NCBI RefSeq assembly: GCF_004366035.1
Contig: NZ_SOEE01000002.1
Location: 310,001-374,000 of the forward strand
Reading direction: 5' to 3'
Source: Cytobacillus oceanisediminis
GTDB lineage: Bacteria > Bacillota > Bacilli > Bacillales > Cytobacillaceae
DNA length: 64,000 nt
Shown here: one piece after another, positions 55,473 to 64,000 of the stretch
How positions within the stretch are numbered: position 1 is the first letter of the stretch
How the letters are laid out: every line of letters starts with the position of its first letter
Position numbers and translations under genes: made by a program
The notes under the pieces: model-generated
What the model was told of the DNA's origin: nothing
What the model saw: only the letters and a program-made list of their open reading frames with translations
Databases searched by the model: none

Positions 55473-56645
55473 ATGAAGAAATTGCTTGCTTTCATCCTGC
55501 TTTTATTCAGTTTTCCGACTGCATATGCAGCAGCTGAAAAAACAAAAGACCCTGAAATTATCAGTGAAGCCGCAATCGTAACAGATTCTGAATCAGATGC
55601 AGTTCTGTATGCAAAAAATGCGGATAAAAAGATGTACCCGGCCAGTTTGACAAAAATAGCAACAGCCATATATGCCATTGAAAATGGAGACTTAAAGGAC
55701 ATAGCAACTATAAGCAAGAAAGCATCAGAGGTTGAAGGAACACGAGTTTATTTGGAGGAAGGAGAAAAAGTGCCTTTAATAAAACTCATACAGGGAATGC
55801 TGATTAATTCAGGAAATGATGCCGCCTGGAGCATTGCTGAGCATCTGGACGGCAATACGAAAGCATTCTCTGAGAATCTTAATCGCTATCTGGAAGATAG
55901 TGCAGGATTAAAAAATACTCACTTTGTTAATCCTCATGGCTTGTATGATGAAAACCACTATACAACGGCAGGGGACCTTGCAAAATTAACTAATTACGCC
56001 CTGAAAAATGAGACCTTTAGGGAAATATATGGAACAAAGGAAATGAAGTGGGCAGGAAAGTCATGGGACACCACCATCTTTACTCATCACAGGATGCTTA
56101 AAGGTGAGGTTCCATTCAAAGGAGTGACAGGGGGAAAAACCGGTTTCGTTGATGAAGCGAAGCAGACCCTCGCCACTTCTGCCGAAAACGATTCAATAAA
56201 GTTAACGGCCATTGTATTAAAAGCTGAATTTAAGCGGGATATTTATAATGATACAAAAAACCTTTTGAACTATGGGTTCAGCAACTTTGAAACTTCTACA
56301 CTTAGCAGCACTGACGTTTTTCCTTCCGATGGAAAAACCTATACAACTGGCGGTGAAAATGTAGCCATAACATTACCAAAAGGAATCTACGAAGAAGACA
56401 TTACAGCAAAAGGAAAGCTGCAGATTAAGAATGAAAACGGAAGGATCATTCAATCTGTTAAGCTTCTGGAAGACAAACAAGATGAAGTGGCTTCCAGCCA
56501 GCTGAAAACAGATAAGGAGCCTGAGAAAGAGACAACTGGATACTATGGCAGAGTCGGGTTAACGATATTTTTATTTGGGATCTTTATGCTAATATTGAGG
56601 AAAAATCTAAAGGAAAAAGCCAGAAGAAGAAGAAGACGGGTTTAA
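55473..56645 (+). CDS. D-alanyl-D-alanine carboxypeptidase, DacF/PBP5 type
   Basis: A class C penicillin-binding protein of 390 residues trims the terminal D-Ala from peptidoglycan stems. The signal peptide ends near TAYAAA; the active-site SLTK has Ser58 and Lys61; SGN is at 113-115; GGKTGFVD is at about 224. A C-terminal helix (GLTIFLFGIFMLIL) and a basic end (KEKARRRRRRV) replace the usual amphipathic anchor. The ribosome site is weak (TTGGATG). It stands alone. Confidence 0.9.
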   Translation: MKKLLAFILLLFSFPTAYAAAEKTKDPEIISEAAIVTDSESDAVLYAKNADKKMYPASLTKIATAIYAIENGDLKDIATISKKASEVEGTRVYLEEGEKVPLIKLIQGMLINSGNDAAWSIAEHLDGNTKAFSENLNRYLEDSAGLKNTHFVNPHGLYDENHYTTAGDLAKLTNYALKNETFREIYGTKEMKWAGKSWDTTIFTHHRMLKGEVPFKGVTGGKTGFVDEAKQTLATSAENDSIKLTAIVLKAEFKRDIYNDTKNLLNYGFSNFETSTLSSTDVFPSDGKTYTTGGENVAITLPKGIYEEDITAKGKLQIKNENGRIIQSVKLLEDKQDEVASSQLKTDKEPEKETTGYYGRVGLTIFLFGIFMLILRKNLKEKARRRRRRV

Positions 56646-56671
56646 TGTTTAATGCCCGTCTATTTTTTTTT
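56634..56671 (+). terminator. Terminator of the carboxypeptidase gene
   Basis: The stem AGACGGG / CCCGTCT is followed by A and T9; its first arm lies in the last codons. Confidence 0.8.
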
Positions 56672-56672
56672 G

Positions 56673-56705
56673 AAAAAAGACTAAAGAATTTCTCTTTAGT
56701 CTTTG
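56673..56705 (-). terminator. Terminator of ykuS
   Basis: The stem AAAGACTAAAGA / TCTTTAGTCTTT is followed by T-rich sequence on the minus strand. Confidence 0.85.
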
Positions 56706-56714
56706 GACAGTCTT

Positions 56715-56960
56715 TTATTGCATTCTTTGCTCCACCTGACGGCATACCTCATCCGCAGATAGGCCGCTTGCTTCAATGACAGAAGCCTTTGTAGAAACAT
56801 CCTGCATACCCATCACATTTGAATCAACACCGCTCACTACACAGCAGGAGCAGTTCTCAGCATCATGCGCCGACTTCATATCAACCACTTCATATCCTTT
56901 TTGGCGAAGCGCTTCCGAAACATTTGTTAAGGATTGTTCAACCGCTACTCTTTTCGTCAA
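56715..56960 (-). CDS. ykuS: YkuS family protein (UPF0180)
   Basis: The 81-residue protein matches YkuS in length and pattern: VAVEQSLTNVSEALRQKGY, the conserved CSCCVVSGVDSNVMG and VIEASGLSADEVCRQVEQR. Function is unknown; the Cys motif suggests redox or metal binding. The TTG at 56960 is 8 bases after GGAGG and agrees with the family N-terminus; the GTG at 56969 touches the ribosome site. Confidence 0.88.
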   Translation of the reverse strand: MTKRVAVEQSLTNVSEALRQKGYEVVDMKSAHDAENCSCCVVSGVDSNVMGMQDVSTKASVIEASGLSADEVCRQVEQRMQ

Positions 56961-57064
56961 TGTTAACACCTCCTCCGTTTGTTAGATTGGCTTTTGTTCT
57001 CCATTTTTATTCCATGGATAAAAATAGCCTTAACACGAAACAGTAAGAAAGGAGGTGTTTAATA

Positions 57065-57202
57065 ATGAGCAAACGCAAAAAAGACCCTTCAAAGGCTGGA
57101 CTAAGTTCCCCAAACATCGAAGGGCAAGGTACAACCAATATGGAAACGGGCAGCAGGACGGCTTCTTCTGCACGACATAAAAAGAAAAAACAAGATTTTT
57201 AA
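57065..57202 (+). CDS. Small basic hydrophilic protein, 45 aa
   Basis: MSKRKKDPSKAGLSSPNIEG ... RTASSARHKKKKQDF follows AGGAGGTG with a short spacer. Lys, Ser and Gly dominate, as in minor small acid-soluble or spore-associated proteins, but I cannot match it to a named SASP. It is divergent from ykuS and convergent with the ABC-F gene. Confidence 0.72.
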   Translation: MSKRKKDPSKAGLSSPNIEGQGTTNMETGSRTASSARHKKKKQDF

Positions 57203-57208
57203 CAAAAC

Positions 57209-57239
57209 TAAAAGCAGGAGGTTATTTCCTCCTGCTTTT
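57209..57239. terminator. Terminator, bidirectional
   Basis: The perfect 12-bp stem AAAAGCAGGAGG / CCTCCTGCTTTT is flanked by T-rich and A-rich ends. Confidence 0.88.
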
Positions 57240-57244
57240 ACTGT

Positions 57245-58894
<1,650 letters not shown>

Positions 58895-59044
58895 TTAAAA
58901 GTATACCACTTTTAGCACGTAATCGCGAATTCTTCATAATGCAATCTGCCGGCTTCATAAAAGTTAAGAAAATTAAAAGGAAGCGGCAGGTAAAAGTCGA
59001 ATACATAAAGATTATAAACATAATGAGAGGAAGTGCTTTTTGTA

Positions 59045-59491
59045 ATGGAATCTCTTTTAAAAGAAGATGTAAAACTAAAACCTTTCCGCTTCACAATTGA
59101 GAGGGGAAAAATCAGGGAATTTGCTATGGCAATTGGAGACAGGAATCCTATTTATTATGATGCGGACATTGCGAGAAAAGAGGGGTACCGGGACATCCCC
59201 ATTCCGCCCACATTTCCGACGGCCATAGAGATGTGGGGAGGATTGGATTTCGAAACCCTAATCAGCCTATTCGGCCTTGACCCCCTTAAGGTTCTTCACG
59301 GAGGTCAGGAATATCGCTATTTAGGGGAATTATGTGCTGGCGATACAATAACTGCCGGTCCTCAGTTAATCTCAGCATTTGAAAAGAGGAATCTCCGTTT
59401 TATCACTATAGGAATTCATTACAAAAACAGTGAAGGAATCAAGGTTCTATATTCGGAATCTACCATTATCGAAAGAAGGGGAACAGAATAA
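59045..59491 (+). CDS. MaoC-like dehydratase, N-terminal-type subunit
   Basis: A hotdog-fold protein of 148 residues, the FAS1-like/MaoC N-terminal type: RGKIREFAMAIGDRNPIYYD, GYRDIPIPPTFPTAI and LHGGQEYRYLGELCAGDTI. Such subunits lack the catalytic Asp-His and pair with a C-terminal-type partner to hydrate enoyl thioesters, as in mycobacterial HadAB. The ATG at 59045 is 14 bases from GAGAGG; a GTG at 59033 is the alternative. The partner gene overlaps its stop. Confidence 0.85.
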   Translation: MESLLKEDVKLKPFRFTIERGKIREFAMAIGDRNPIYYDADIARKEGYRDIPIPPTFPTAIEMWGGLDFETLISLFGLDPLKVLHGGQEYRYLGELCAGDTITAGPQLISAFEKRNLRFITIGIHYKNSEGIKVLYSESTIIERRGTE

Positions 59492-59874
59492 TGAGCGATT
59501 TAACAGCAATTCACAAACCCGAAATCACACATACACAGCTGGTCAAATATGCAGGAGCATCCGGTGATTTTAATCCAATTCATACAGTAGTACCGGTTGG
59601 GGAAAAAGCGGGATTGGACGGTGTGATCGCCCATGGGATGCTCATTATGGGAATGGCAGGCGAAGCACTGGCTGATTGGTTTCCGAGAAAAAACCTGAGA
59701 AAGTTCAAAGTGCGCTTCAGCAAAATGACGCGTCCTGGCGAGAAACTGACAATAGAAGGAAAAGTGACAGGGGAGAGAATGGAAGAAGATGAGAAGAGAC
59801 TGACAGGAGAAGTTTCAGTTAAAAATGAAGCTGGTCAATTAAAGCTCTCCGGACAGTTCGAAGTAAAAATATAA
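59491..59874 (+). CDS. MaoC-like dehydratase, catalytic subunit
   Basis: The second hotdog subunit, 127 residues, with the hydratase motif YAGASGDFNPIHTV containing the catalytic Asp and His, then GVIAHGMLIMGMAGEAL. The start ATG overlaps the stop of the first subunit (TAATG). Together they probably act as an (R)-specific enoyl hydratase/dehydratase; the acyl chain is unknown. Confidence 0.87.
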   Translation: MSDLTAIHKPEITHTQLVKYAGASGDFNPIHTVVPVGEKAGLDGVIAHGMLIMGMAGEALADWFPRKNLRKFKVRFSKMTRPGEKLTIEGKVTGERMEEDEKRLTGEVSVKNEAGQLKLSGQFEVKI

Positions 59875-59892
59875 TATAAAGGAAGGATTTCT

Positions 59893-62262
59893 ATGGGAGG
59901 TCATATTGGAGTCCAGCTCAAGCCAAAATCAAAGTGGAAGAAATACTCACTATGGGGCTTTGCAATCCTATTAGTGTTATTGGCTGCGGCATTTTTCGTT
60001 ATGTTTGGTTATTTATCGCGCTCAATCCCTAAAACAGAAGGAGAGGTCAAAATTGGATCCATAACTGCGGATGTTAGGGTAAATCGCGACGGCAATGGCA
60101 TTCCCCACATACTTGCGGATAATGAACGAGACCTCTTTATTGCACAGGGATATGTGCAAGCTCAGGATCGCCTTTTTCAAATGGATTTAAGCAGGCGGCA
60201 GGCATCTGGGAGATTAAGTGAAGTGATCGGGGAAGGAGCCGTTGAAAATGATAAATACTTTAGGACACTTGGGCTGAGAAGGGCTGCAGAAGCATCCTAT
60301 GAAGCCTACTCCCCGGAAGCAAAGCAGATTTTAGGCTGGTTTGCAGAAGGAGTAAATCTATATATTAAAGAGGTCAAAGAAAATGGAAAATGGCCGCCTG
60401 AATTTTCCATACTTGGCTATAAGCCTGAAGAATGGACTCCCGTGGATTCACTTACTATAGGCAAATATATGGCATATGATCTTGGAGGACACTGGGAAAG
60501 CCAGGCATTCCGCTATTATCTCCTTCAGCATTTTCCGGAAGAAAAAGCGTATGAATTATTCCCCTCATATCCGGAAGAAGCCCCATACATAATAGGAAAA
60601 CACGACTTAAATATTGAAGAAAGCTTTGCAAATGCAATCACTCCACCGGAATTTAACGGAAGCAATAACTGGGTTGCAGCCGGCAGCAAAACGGCATCCG
60701 GAAAGCCAATTCTTGCAGATGATCCGCATTTATCACTCAGCACACCTTCCATATGGTATCAGATGCATTTGCAATCCCCGGAAATGAACGTCAGCGGAGT
60801 CATTTTTGCAGGTATTCCGGGCATTATTCTCGGTCACAATGAGAACATTGCATGGGGAGTAACCAATACAGGACCAGATGTCCAGGATTTGTATATTGAA
60901 AAAAGGAATCCTTCCAATAAAAATGAGTTTCTATTCAATGGAAAATGGGAAAAGGCAGAAGTAATTGAAGAACCAATTAAGGTAAAAGACAAGGAGACAA
61001 TTAGCTATCAAGTAACGATTACACGCCACGGACCTGTAATTTCGGAATTTGCTGCAGACAGCGGCAAAGATACCGTTCTTTCTTTGCAATGGACTGCCCT
61101 TGAACCTTCAAAAGAACTGGAAGCCATTCTAAAAATGAATAAATCATCGGACTGGAATCAATTTGAAGAAGCATTGGAGTTATTTCATACACCCGCACAG
61201 AACTTTGTATTTGCCTCGCCAGATGGAACAATAGCCTATAAAGCAAACGGGAAAATCCCCATCAGAAAGAAAGGAGACGGATTACTGCCAGTACCTGGCT
61301 GGTCGGATGAATACGGCTGGGAGGGCTATATACCTTATGATCATCTGCCAAAAGCGATTAATCCAAAAGAAGGATACATCTCAACTGCAAACAATAAGGT
61401 TATGGATGACAGCTATGCTTACCATATAAGTCATGATTGGGCACAGCCCTATAGGCAAATGCGCATTCAGGAGTTCCTGAAAAGCAAAAATGATCTTATA
61501 GCAGAAGACATGATGACCCTGCAGATGGATCAGAAGAACCTGCAGGCAGAGGAATTTATACCCGTTTTCCTGTCTGAAATTAGAAAGCCATCTTCCAATC
61601 TTGAAAAGGAAGCTTTATCAGCCTTGAGTAAATGGGATTATAACGACAGTAAGGATGGAGCAGCCCCTCTCATTTTCAATCTTTGGATGAAAAACATTTC
61701 CGATGTTCTTTTTGAAGATGAGATATCAGCAGAAATGAGGAAGCTTTTTAAAGGGCAAAAGCAGGCAGTGGATGAATTATTGAGAAATGCAGCAAAAGGC
61801 AGGGAAAGCCGCTGGATAGAAGAAAAGGGGGGACTGGAGGAAGTCCTTTCTCGATCATTGAGTTCAGCAGTAAAGAAAGCTGCAGAACTTCAAGGAAATA
61901 ATCTGTCTGAATGGAAATGGGGAGACTATCACCAATTAGCCTTTTCCCATCCGCTTTCAAGTGTAAAACCTTTAAACTTCTTGTTTAATAGAGAAGGGCA
62001 GATTCCTGTTGGCGGAAGTTCAGTCACTGTTCAGGCCGCAGCTAATAAAGAAGATGGTACAGTAAATCATGGGGGCTCGTGGAGATTTGTGGTGGATACG
62101 CAAAACATGAATACTGCCTATCATCTTGTTGGACCGGGACAATCCGGACATCCTCTAAGCCCATGGTATCATGACCAGATGAGCAGCTGGGCAGAAGGGA
62201 ACTATCATAAGACAGCTCTCAATGAAGAGAGGACCAAGCATACACTTTTATTAAAACCTTAA
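59893..62262 (+). CDS. Penicillin-acylase family N-terminal nucleophile hydrolase
   Basis: The 789-residue Ntn hydrolase is anchored by one helix (LWGFAILLVLLAAAFFVMF). After self-cleavage the new N-terminus would be Ser257 in NGSNNWVAAG. Other family motifs: VNRDGNGIPHILADNERDLF, AQGYVQAQDRLFQMDLSRR, GVTNTGPDVQDLY and the C-terminal PVGGSSVTV. Substrates could be N-acyl homoserine lactones or other amides; penicillin activity is not implied. It lies 18 bases after the MaoC pair, so it may be co-transcribed. Confidence 0.9.
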   Translation: MGGHIGVQLKPKSKWKKYSLWGFAILLVLLAAAFFVMFGYLSRSIPKTEGEVKIGSITADVRVNRDGNGIPHILADNERDLFIAQGYVQAQDRLFQMDLSRRQASGRLSEVIGEGAVENDKYFRTLGLRRAAEASYEAYSPEAKQILGWFAEGVNLYIKEVKENGKWPPEFSILGYKPEEWTPVDSLTIGKYMAYDLGGHWESQAFRYYLLQHFPEEKAYELFPSYPEEAPYIIGKHDLNIEESFANAITPPEFNGSNNWVAAGSKTASGKPILADDPHLSLSTPSIWYQMHLQSPEMNVSGVIFAGIPGIILGHNENIAWGVTNTGPDVQDLYIEKRNPSNKNEFLFNGKWEKAEVIEEPIKVKDKETISYQVTITRHGPVISEFAADSGKDTVLSLQWTALEPSKELEAILKMNKSSDWNQFEEALELFHTPAQNFVFASPDGTIAYKANGKIPIRKKGDGLLPVPGWSDEYGWEGYIPYDHLPKAINPKEGYISTANNKVMDDSYAYHISHDWAQPYRQMRIQEFLKSKNDLIAEDMMTLQMDQKNLQAEEFIPVFLSEIRKPSSNLEKEALSALSKWDYNDSKDGAAPLIFNLWMKNISDVLFEDEISAEMRKLFKGQKQAVDELLRNAAKGRESRWIEEKGGLEEVLSRSLSSAVKKAAELQGNNLSEWKWGDYHQLAFSHPLSSVKPLNFLFNREGQIPVGGSSVTVQAAANKEDGTVNHGGSWRFVVDTQNMNTAYHLVGPGQSGHPLSPWYHDQMSSWAEGNYHKTALNEERTKHTLLLKP

Positions 62263-62365
62263 AAATGCTTCCAAAAATCATAAAATGTTTCTTTTTGTTC
62301 ATAGTTTTTTCATATTTTTCATGTAAAATATTAATCATACAGGCAGGGAAAAAGGAGTTTTTCAA

Positions 62366-62500
62366 ATGGCTAAAAAGCAGCTGGTTGATTTGGTAAACAG
62401 ATTAAAAAAATCCGGTATTAAAGTAAGCTTTTCAAAGCCAAGATCAAAAACTTTAATACTCATTAACCAAAACAAAAATTTATCTTCTTCTGCGAATTAG
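62366..62500 (+). CDS. Small basic protein of unknown function, 44 aa
   Basis: MAKKQLVDLVNRLKKSGIKV ... NQNKNLSSSAN is preceded by AAAAAGGAG at a normal distance. It is basic with a helix (KKQLVDLVNRLKKSG) and a strand (KTLILINQN), which might bind nucleic acid. I do not recognise the family. A strong terminator follows the stop. Confidence 0.7.
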   Translation: MAKKQLVDLVNRLKKSGIKVSFSKPRSKTLILINQNKNLSSSAN

Positions 62501-62503
62501 GTT

Positions 62504-62539
62504 AAAAAAAGTGGCGGATCCAGAATCCGCCACTTTTTA
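62504..62539. terminator. Terminator, bidirectional
   Basis: The stem AAAAAGTGGCGGAT / ATCCGCCACTTTTT is perfect. Confidence 0.92.
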
Positions 62540-63139
62540 TTATATTTGCTTCATAATCTTATTGAAAACATCATTCTTATCAAAGTCTTCTCCCATGGGG
62601 AACTTCTTAATAAACTTGTTATTCTCGTCAAGCAAATAGACAAAGGTGCTATGAACGTAAAAACCATCACCGGGATCACGGTATTGAAATTGAAACGTGT
62701 TAGCGAGATCTTGAATTTCAGACTGATCTTTTTTCAGTTTATCAGGCTCTGCAGTAAGAAAGACCCAATTGCCATCATTTTCGATTTCAAAGGTATTTCT
62801 ATATTTTCGAAGGACCTCCGCGGTGTCTCTATAGGGGTCGATCGTTACAGTAATGAATTGCACCTTCTCCCCAAAAACACCTTCCTTGCTAAGATCACCC
62901 TTCAGCAGATTCATCCTTTGTGTAGTAGTCGGACAAATATCCGGACAGTGCGTATAAATAAATTCAACAAGCTTCAGTTTTTTATCCGACTCTGCAAAGT
63001 CATATACCTTCTCATCATCTGTTAAAAGTGTAATATGATCAGGTATCTTGGCAGTCATATCACGAATAATAAAAAAAGAAATGCCGGCTGCTATGCCTAA
63101 TATTACGATAATAGCGGATATAATATAAACTTTTTTCAT
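62540..63139 (-). CDS. SCO1/SenC family copper chaperone-like protein
   Basis: A membrane-anchored thioredoxin-fold protein of 199 residues that helps build the CuA site of cytochrome c oxidase. The anchor is VYIISAIIVILGIAAGISFF. Copper ligands: Cys65 and Cys69 in THCPDICP, and the distal His in FYVHSTFVYLL. The ATG at 63139 has GGGAGGGG 7 bases before; a TTG five codons earlier touches that site. It resembles B. subtilis YpmQ (BsSco). It is alone and convergent with the 44-residue gene. Confidence 0.92.
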   Translation of the reverse strand: MKKVYIISAIIVILGIAAGISFFIIRDMTAKIPDHITLLTDDEKVYDFAESDKKLKLVEFIYTHCPDICPTTTQRMNLLKGDLSKEGVFGEKVQFITVTIDPYRDTAEVLRKYRNTFEIENDGNWVFLTAEPDKLKKDQSEIQDLANTFQFQYRDPGDGFYVHSTFVYLLDENNKFIKKFPMGEDFDKNDVFNKIMKQI

Positions 63140-63353
63140 TATTTCCCCTCCCAATATAAGGATAAATAATATCCATCAAAAATCCTATGGATAATCTGTG
63201 AACTTATTCTTAATACAGGGGAAATCAAAGTGAAGCAATAAGAAAAGCAGCCGATTTACGTCATGCTTACAACCTTTCCTCCTAAGATCGAAAGGTTATT
63301 TTAATAAATGAAGAAGAAAAATAGGAAAAAGCTAGTTTGAAAAGGGGAGTCGT

Positions 63354-64000
63354 ATGAAAGCAACCGATTTACTTGTTCAATGCTTAGAAAATGAGGGCGT
63401 AGAGTATATTTTTGGTATTGTGGGGAAGGAAACCCTTGATCTGATTGATTCATTGTCAAAATCGAAACAAATTCAGTTTGTAAATGTTCGTCATGAACAA
63501 GGAGCAGCTTTTATGGCGGATGTTTACAGCAGATTATCAAAAAAGGCTGGTGTGTGCACAGCGACATTAGGACCTGGTGCCACAAACCTTTTGACTGGAA
63601 TTTCGAGTGCAAATTTGGACCATTCTTCAGTTGTAGCCATAACAGGACAAGCTGGCTTTAATAGGCAGCACCAGGAATCCCATCAATATTTGGATATCGT
63701 CAAAATATTTGAACCTGTAACAAAGTGGAGTGTTCAAATAAAAGATTCAAGTACCATTCCAATGATCATTCGCAAGGCCTTTAGATTAGCTCAAATGGAA
63801 AAACCTGGTGCTATTTTAATTGAATTTCCAGAGAATCTTTCTTCACAGATGATTTCTAATCACACATTACCTGTGACACCTATTCCAAGAAGTACACCAA
63901 GTTCACAAGCTTTAGAGAGTGCATGTACTATATTAGGTCAATACCAGAAACCACTTGTCATAGCAGGCAACGGTATAATAAGACAAGAAGCTGTTTCGGA
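63354..64000 (+). CDS. Acetolactate-synthase-like thiamine-diphosphate enzyme, 5' part
   Basis: The first 215 codons of a ThDP-dependent large subunit; the rest is outside the window. Seen: MKATDLLVQCLENEGVEYIF, the cofactor-activating Glu in VRHEQGAAFMAD, LGPGATNLLTGI, AITGQAGFNRQHQESHQ and GAILIEFPENL. This matches acetolactate synthases of the biosynthetic IlvB or catabolic AlsS type, but related ThDP enzymes (pyruvate oxidase) share the N-terminus. AAAGGGGAG is the ribosome site. Confidence 0.85.
   Translation, partial: MKATDLLVQCLENEGVEYIFGIVGKETLDLIDSLSKSKQIQFVNVRHEQGAAFMADVYSRLSKKAGVCTATLGPGATNLLTGISSANLDHSSVVAITGQAGFNRQHQESHQYLDIVKIFEPVTKWSVQIKDSSTIPMIIRKAFRLAQMEKPGAILIEFPENLSSQMISNHTLPVTPIPRSTPSSQALESACTILGQYQKPLVIAGNGIIRQEAVS

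Overview
The window is chromosomal DNA of a spore-forming Bacillaceae (Firmicutes, low to medium G+C). The evidence is the gene content: menaquinol oxidase qoxAB, sspH, a YhcN/YlaJ sporulation lipoprotein, a short Sda-like protein, odhAB, an S-box methionine operon, a mifM-yidC2 pair and B. subtilis-type genes (yjbI, ykuS, yngD/nrnB, ykqA). Strong AGGAGG ribosome sites, frequent TTG/GTG starts and a hairpin terminator after most genes fit this. A Bacillus/Cytobacillus-like host is an inference. I see no phage, insertion sequence, CRISPR array, rRNA or tRNA.

Layout. 1-8.4 kb: qoxBA (minus), threonine aldolase, two small genes, a DMT exporter, a secreted beta-propeller protein, a broken DUF3231 gene and a lipoprotein. 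8.5-13.3 kb: truncated haemoglobin with an FNR-type promoter, zinc-ribbon protein, aldo/keto reductase, small unknowns, an AbrB-like protein and a HAD hydrolase. 13.4-21.2 kb: metI-metC-yitJ-metH behind a SAM riboswitch. 21.3-26.5 kb: sspH and odhA-odhB with a structured spacer. 26.6-33.3 kb: Sda-like protein, VOC and YjbQ proteins, acyl-CoA synthetase, YkqA, a broken VOC gene and a spore lipoprotein. 33.4-35.7 kb: yidC2 preceded by a MifM-type arrest-peptide leader, then an MprF-like flippase domain. 35.7-40.9 kb: a dispersed repeat, a DUF1906 protein, pncB-nadE and a broken membrane-protein gene. 40.9-44.1 kb: pflB-pflA with an FNR-type promoter. 44.3-52.9 kb: LysM-CAP protein, second repeat copy, cupredoxin, an unusual AraC-type response regulator, then hutU-hutI-hutG and a YjiH membrane protein. 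53-64 kb: nrnB, a Cys-tailed membrane protein, D,D-carboxypeptidase, ykuS, an ABC-F ATPase, a split MaoC dehydratase pair, penicillin acylase, SCO protein and the start of an acetolactate-synthase-like gene.

The most notable signals are regulatory. A 93-codon reading frame without a canonical start precedes yidC2. It has one membrane segment, a MifM-like C-terminus and a hairpin that covers the yidC2 ribosome site. Two operons carry TGTGA-N6-TCACA palindromes exactly 41.5 bp upstream of the expected start. Six GCAAA motifs lie 20-22 bp apart between hutU and hutI. The odhA-odhB spacer can form two mutually exclusive hairpins. Three genes are broken by shifts that mostly fall in short homopolymer runs, so either true decay or assembly error is possible.
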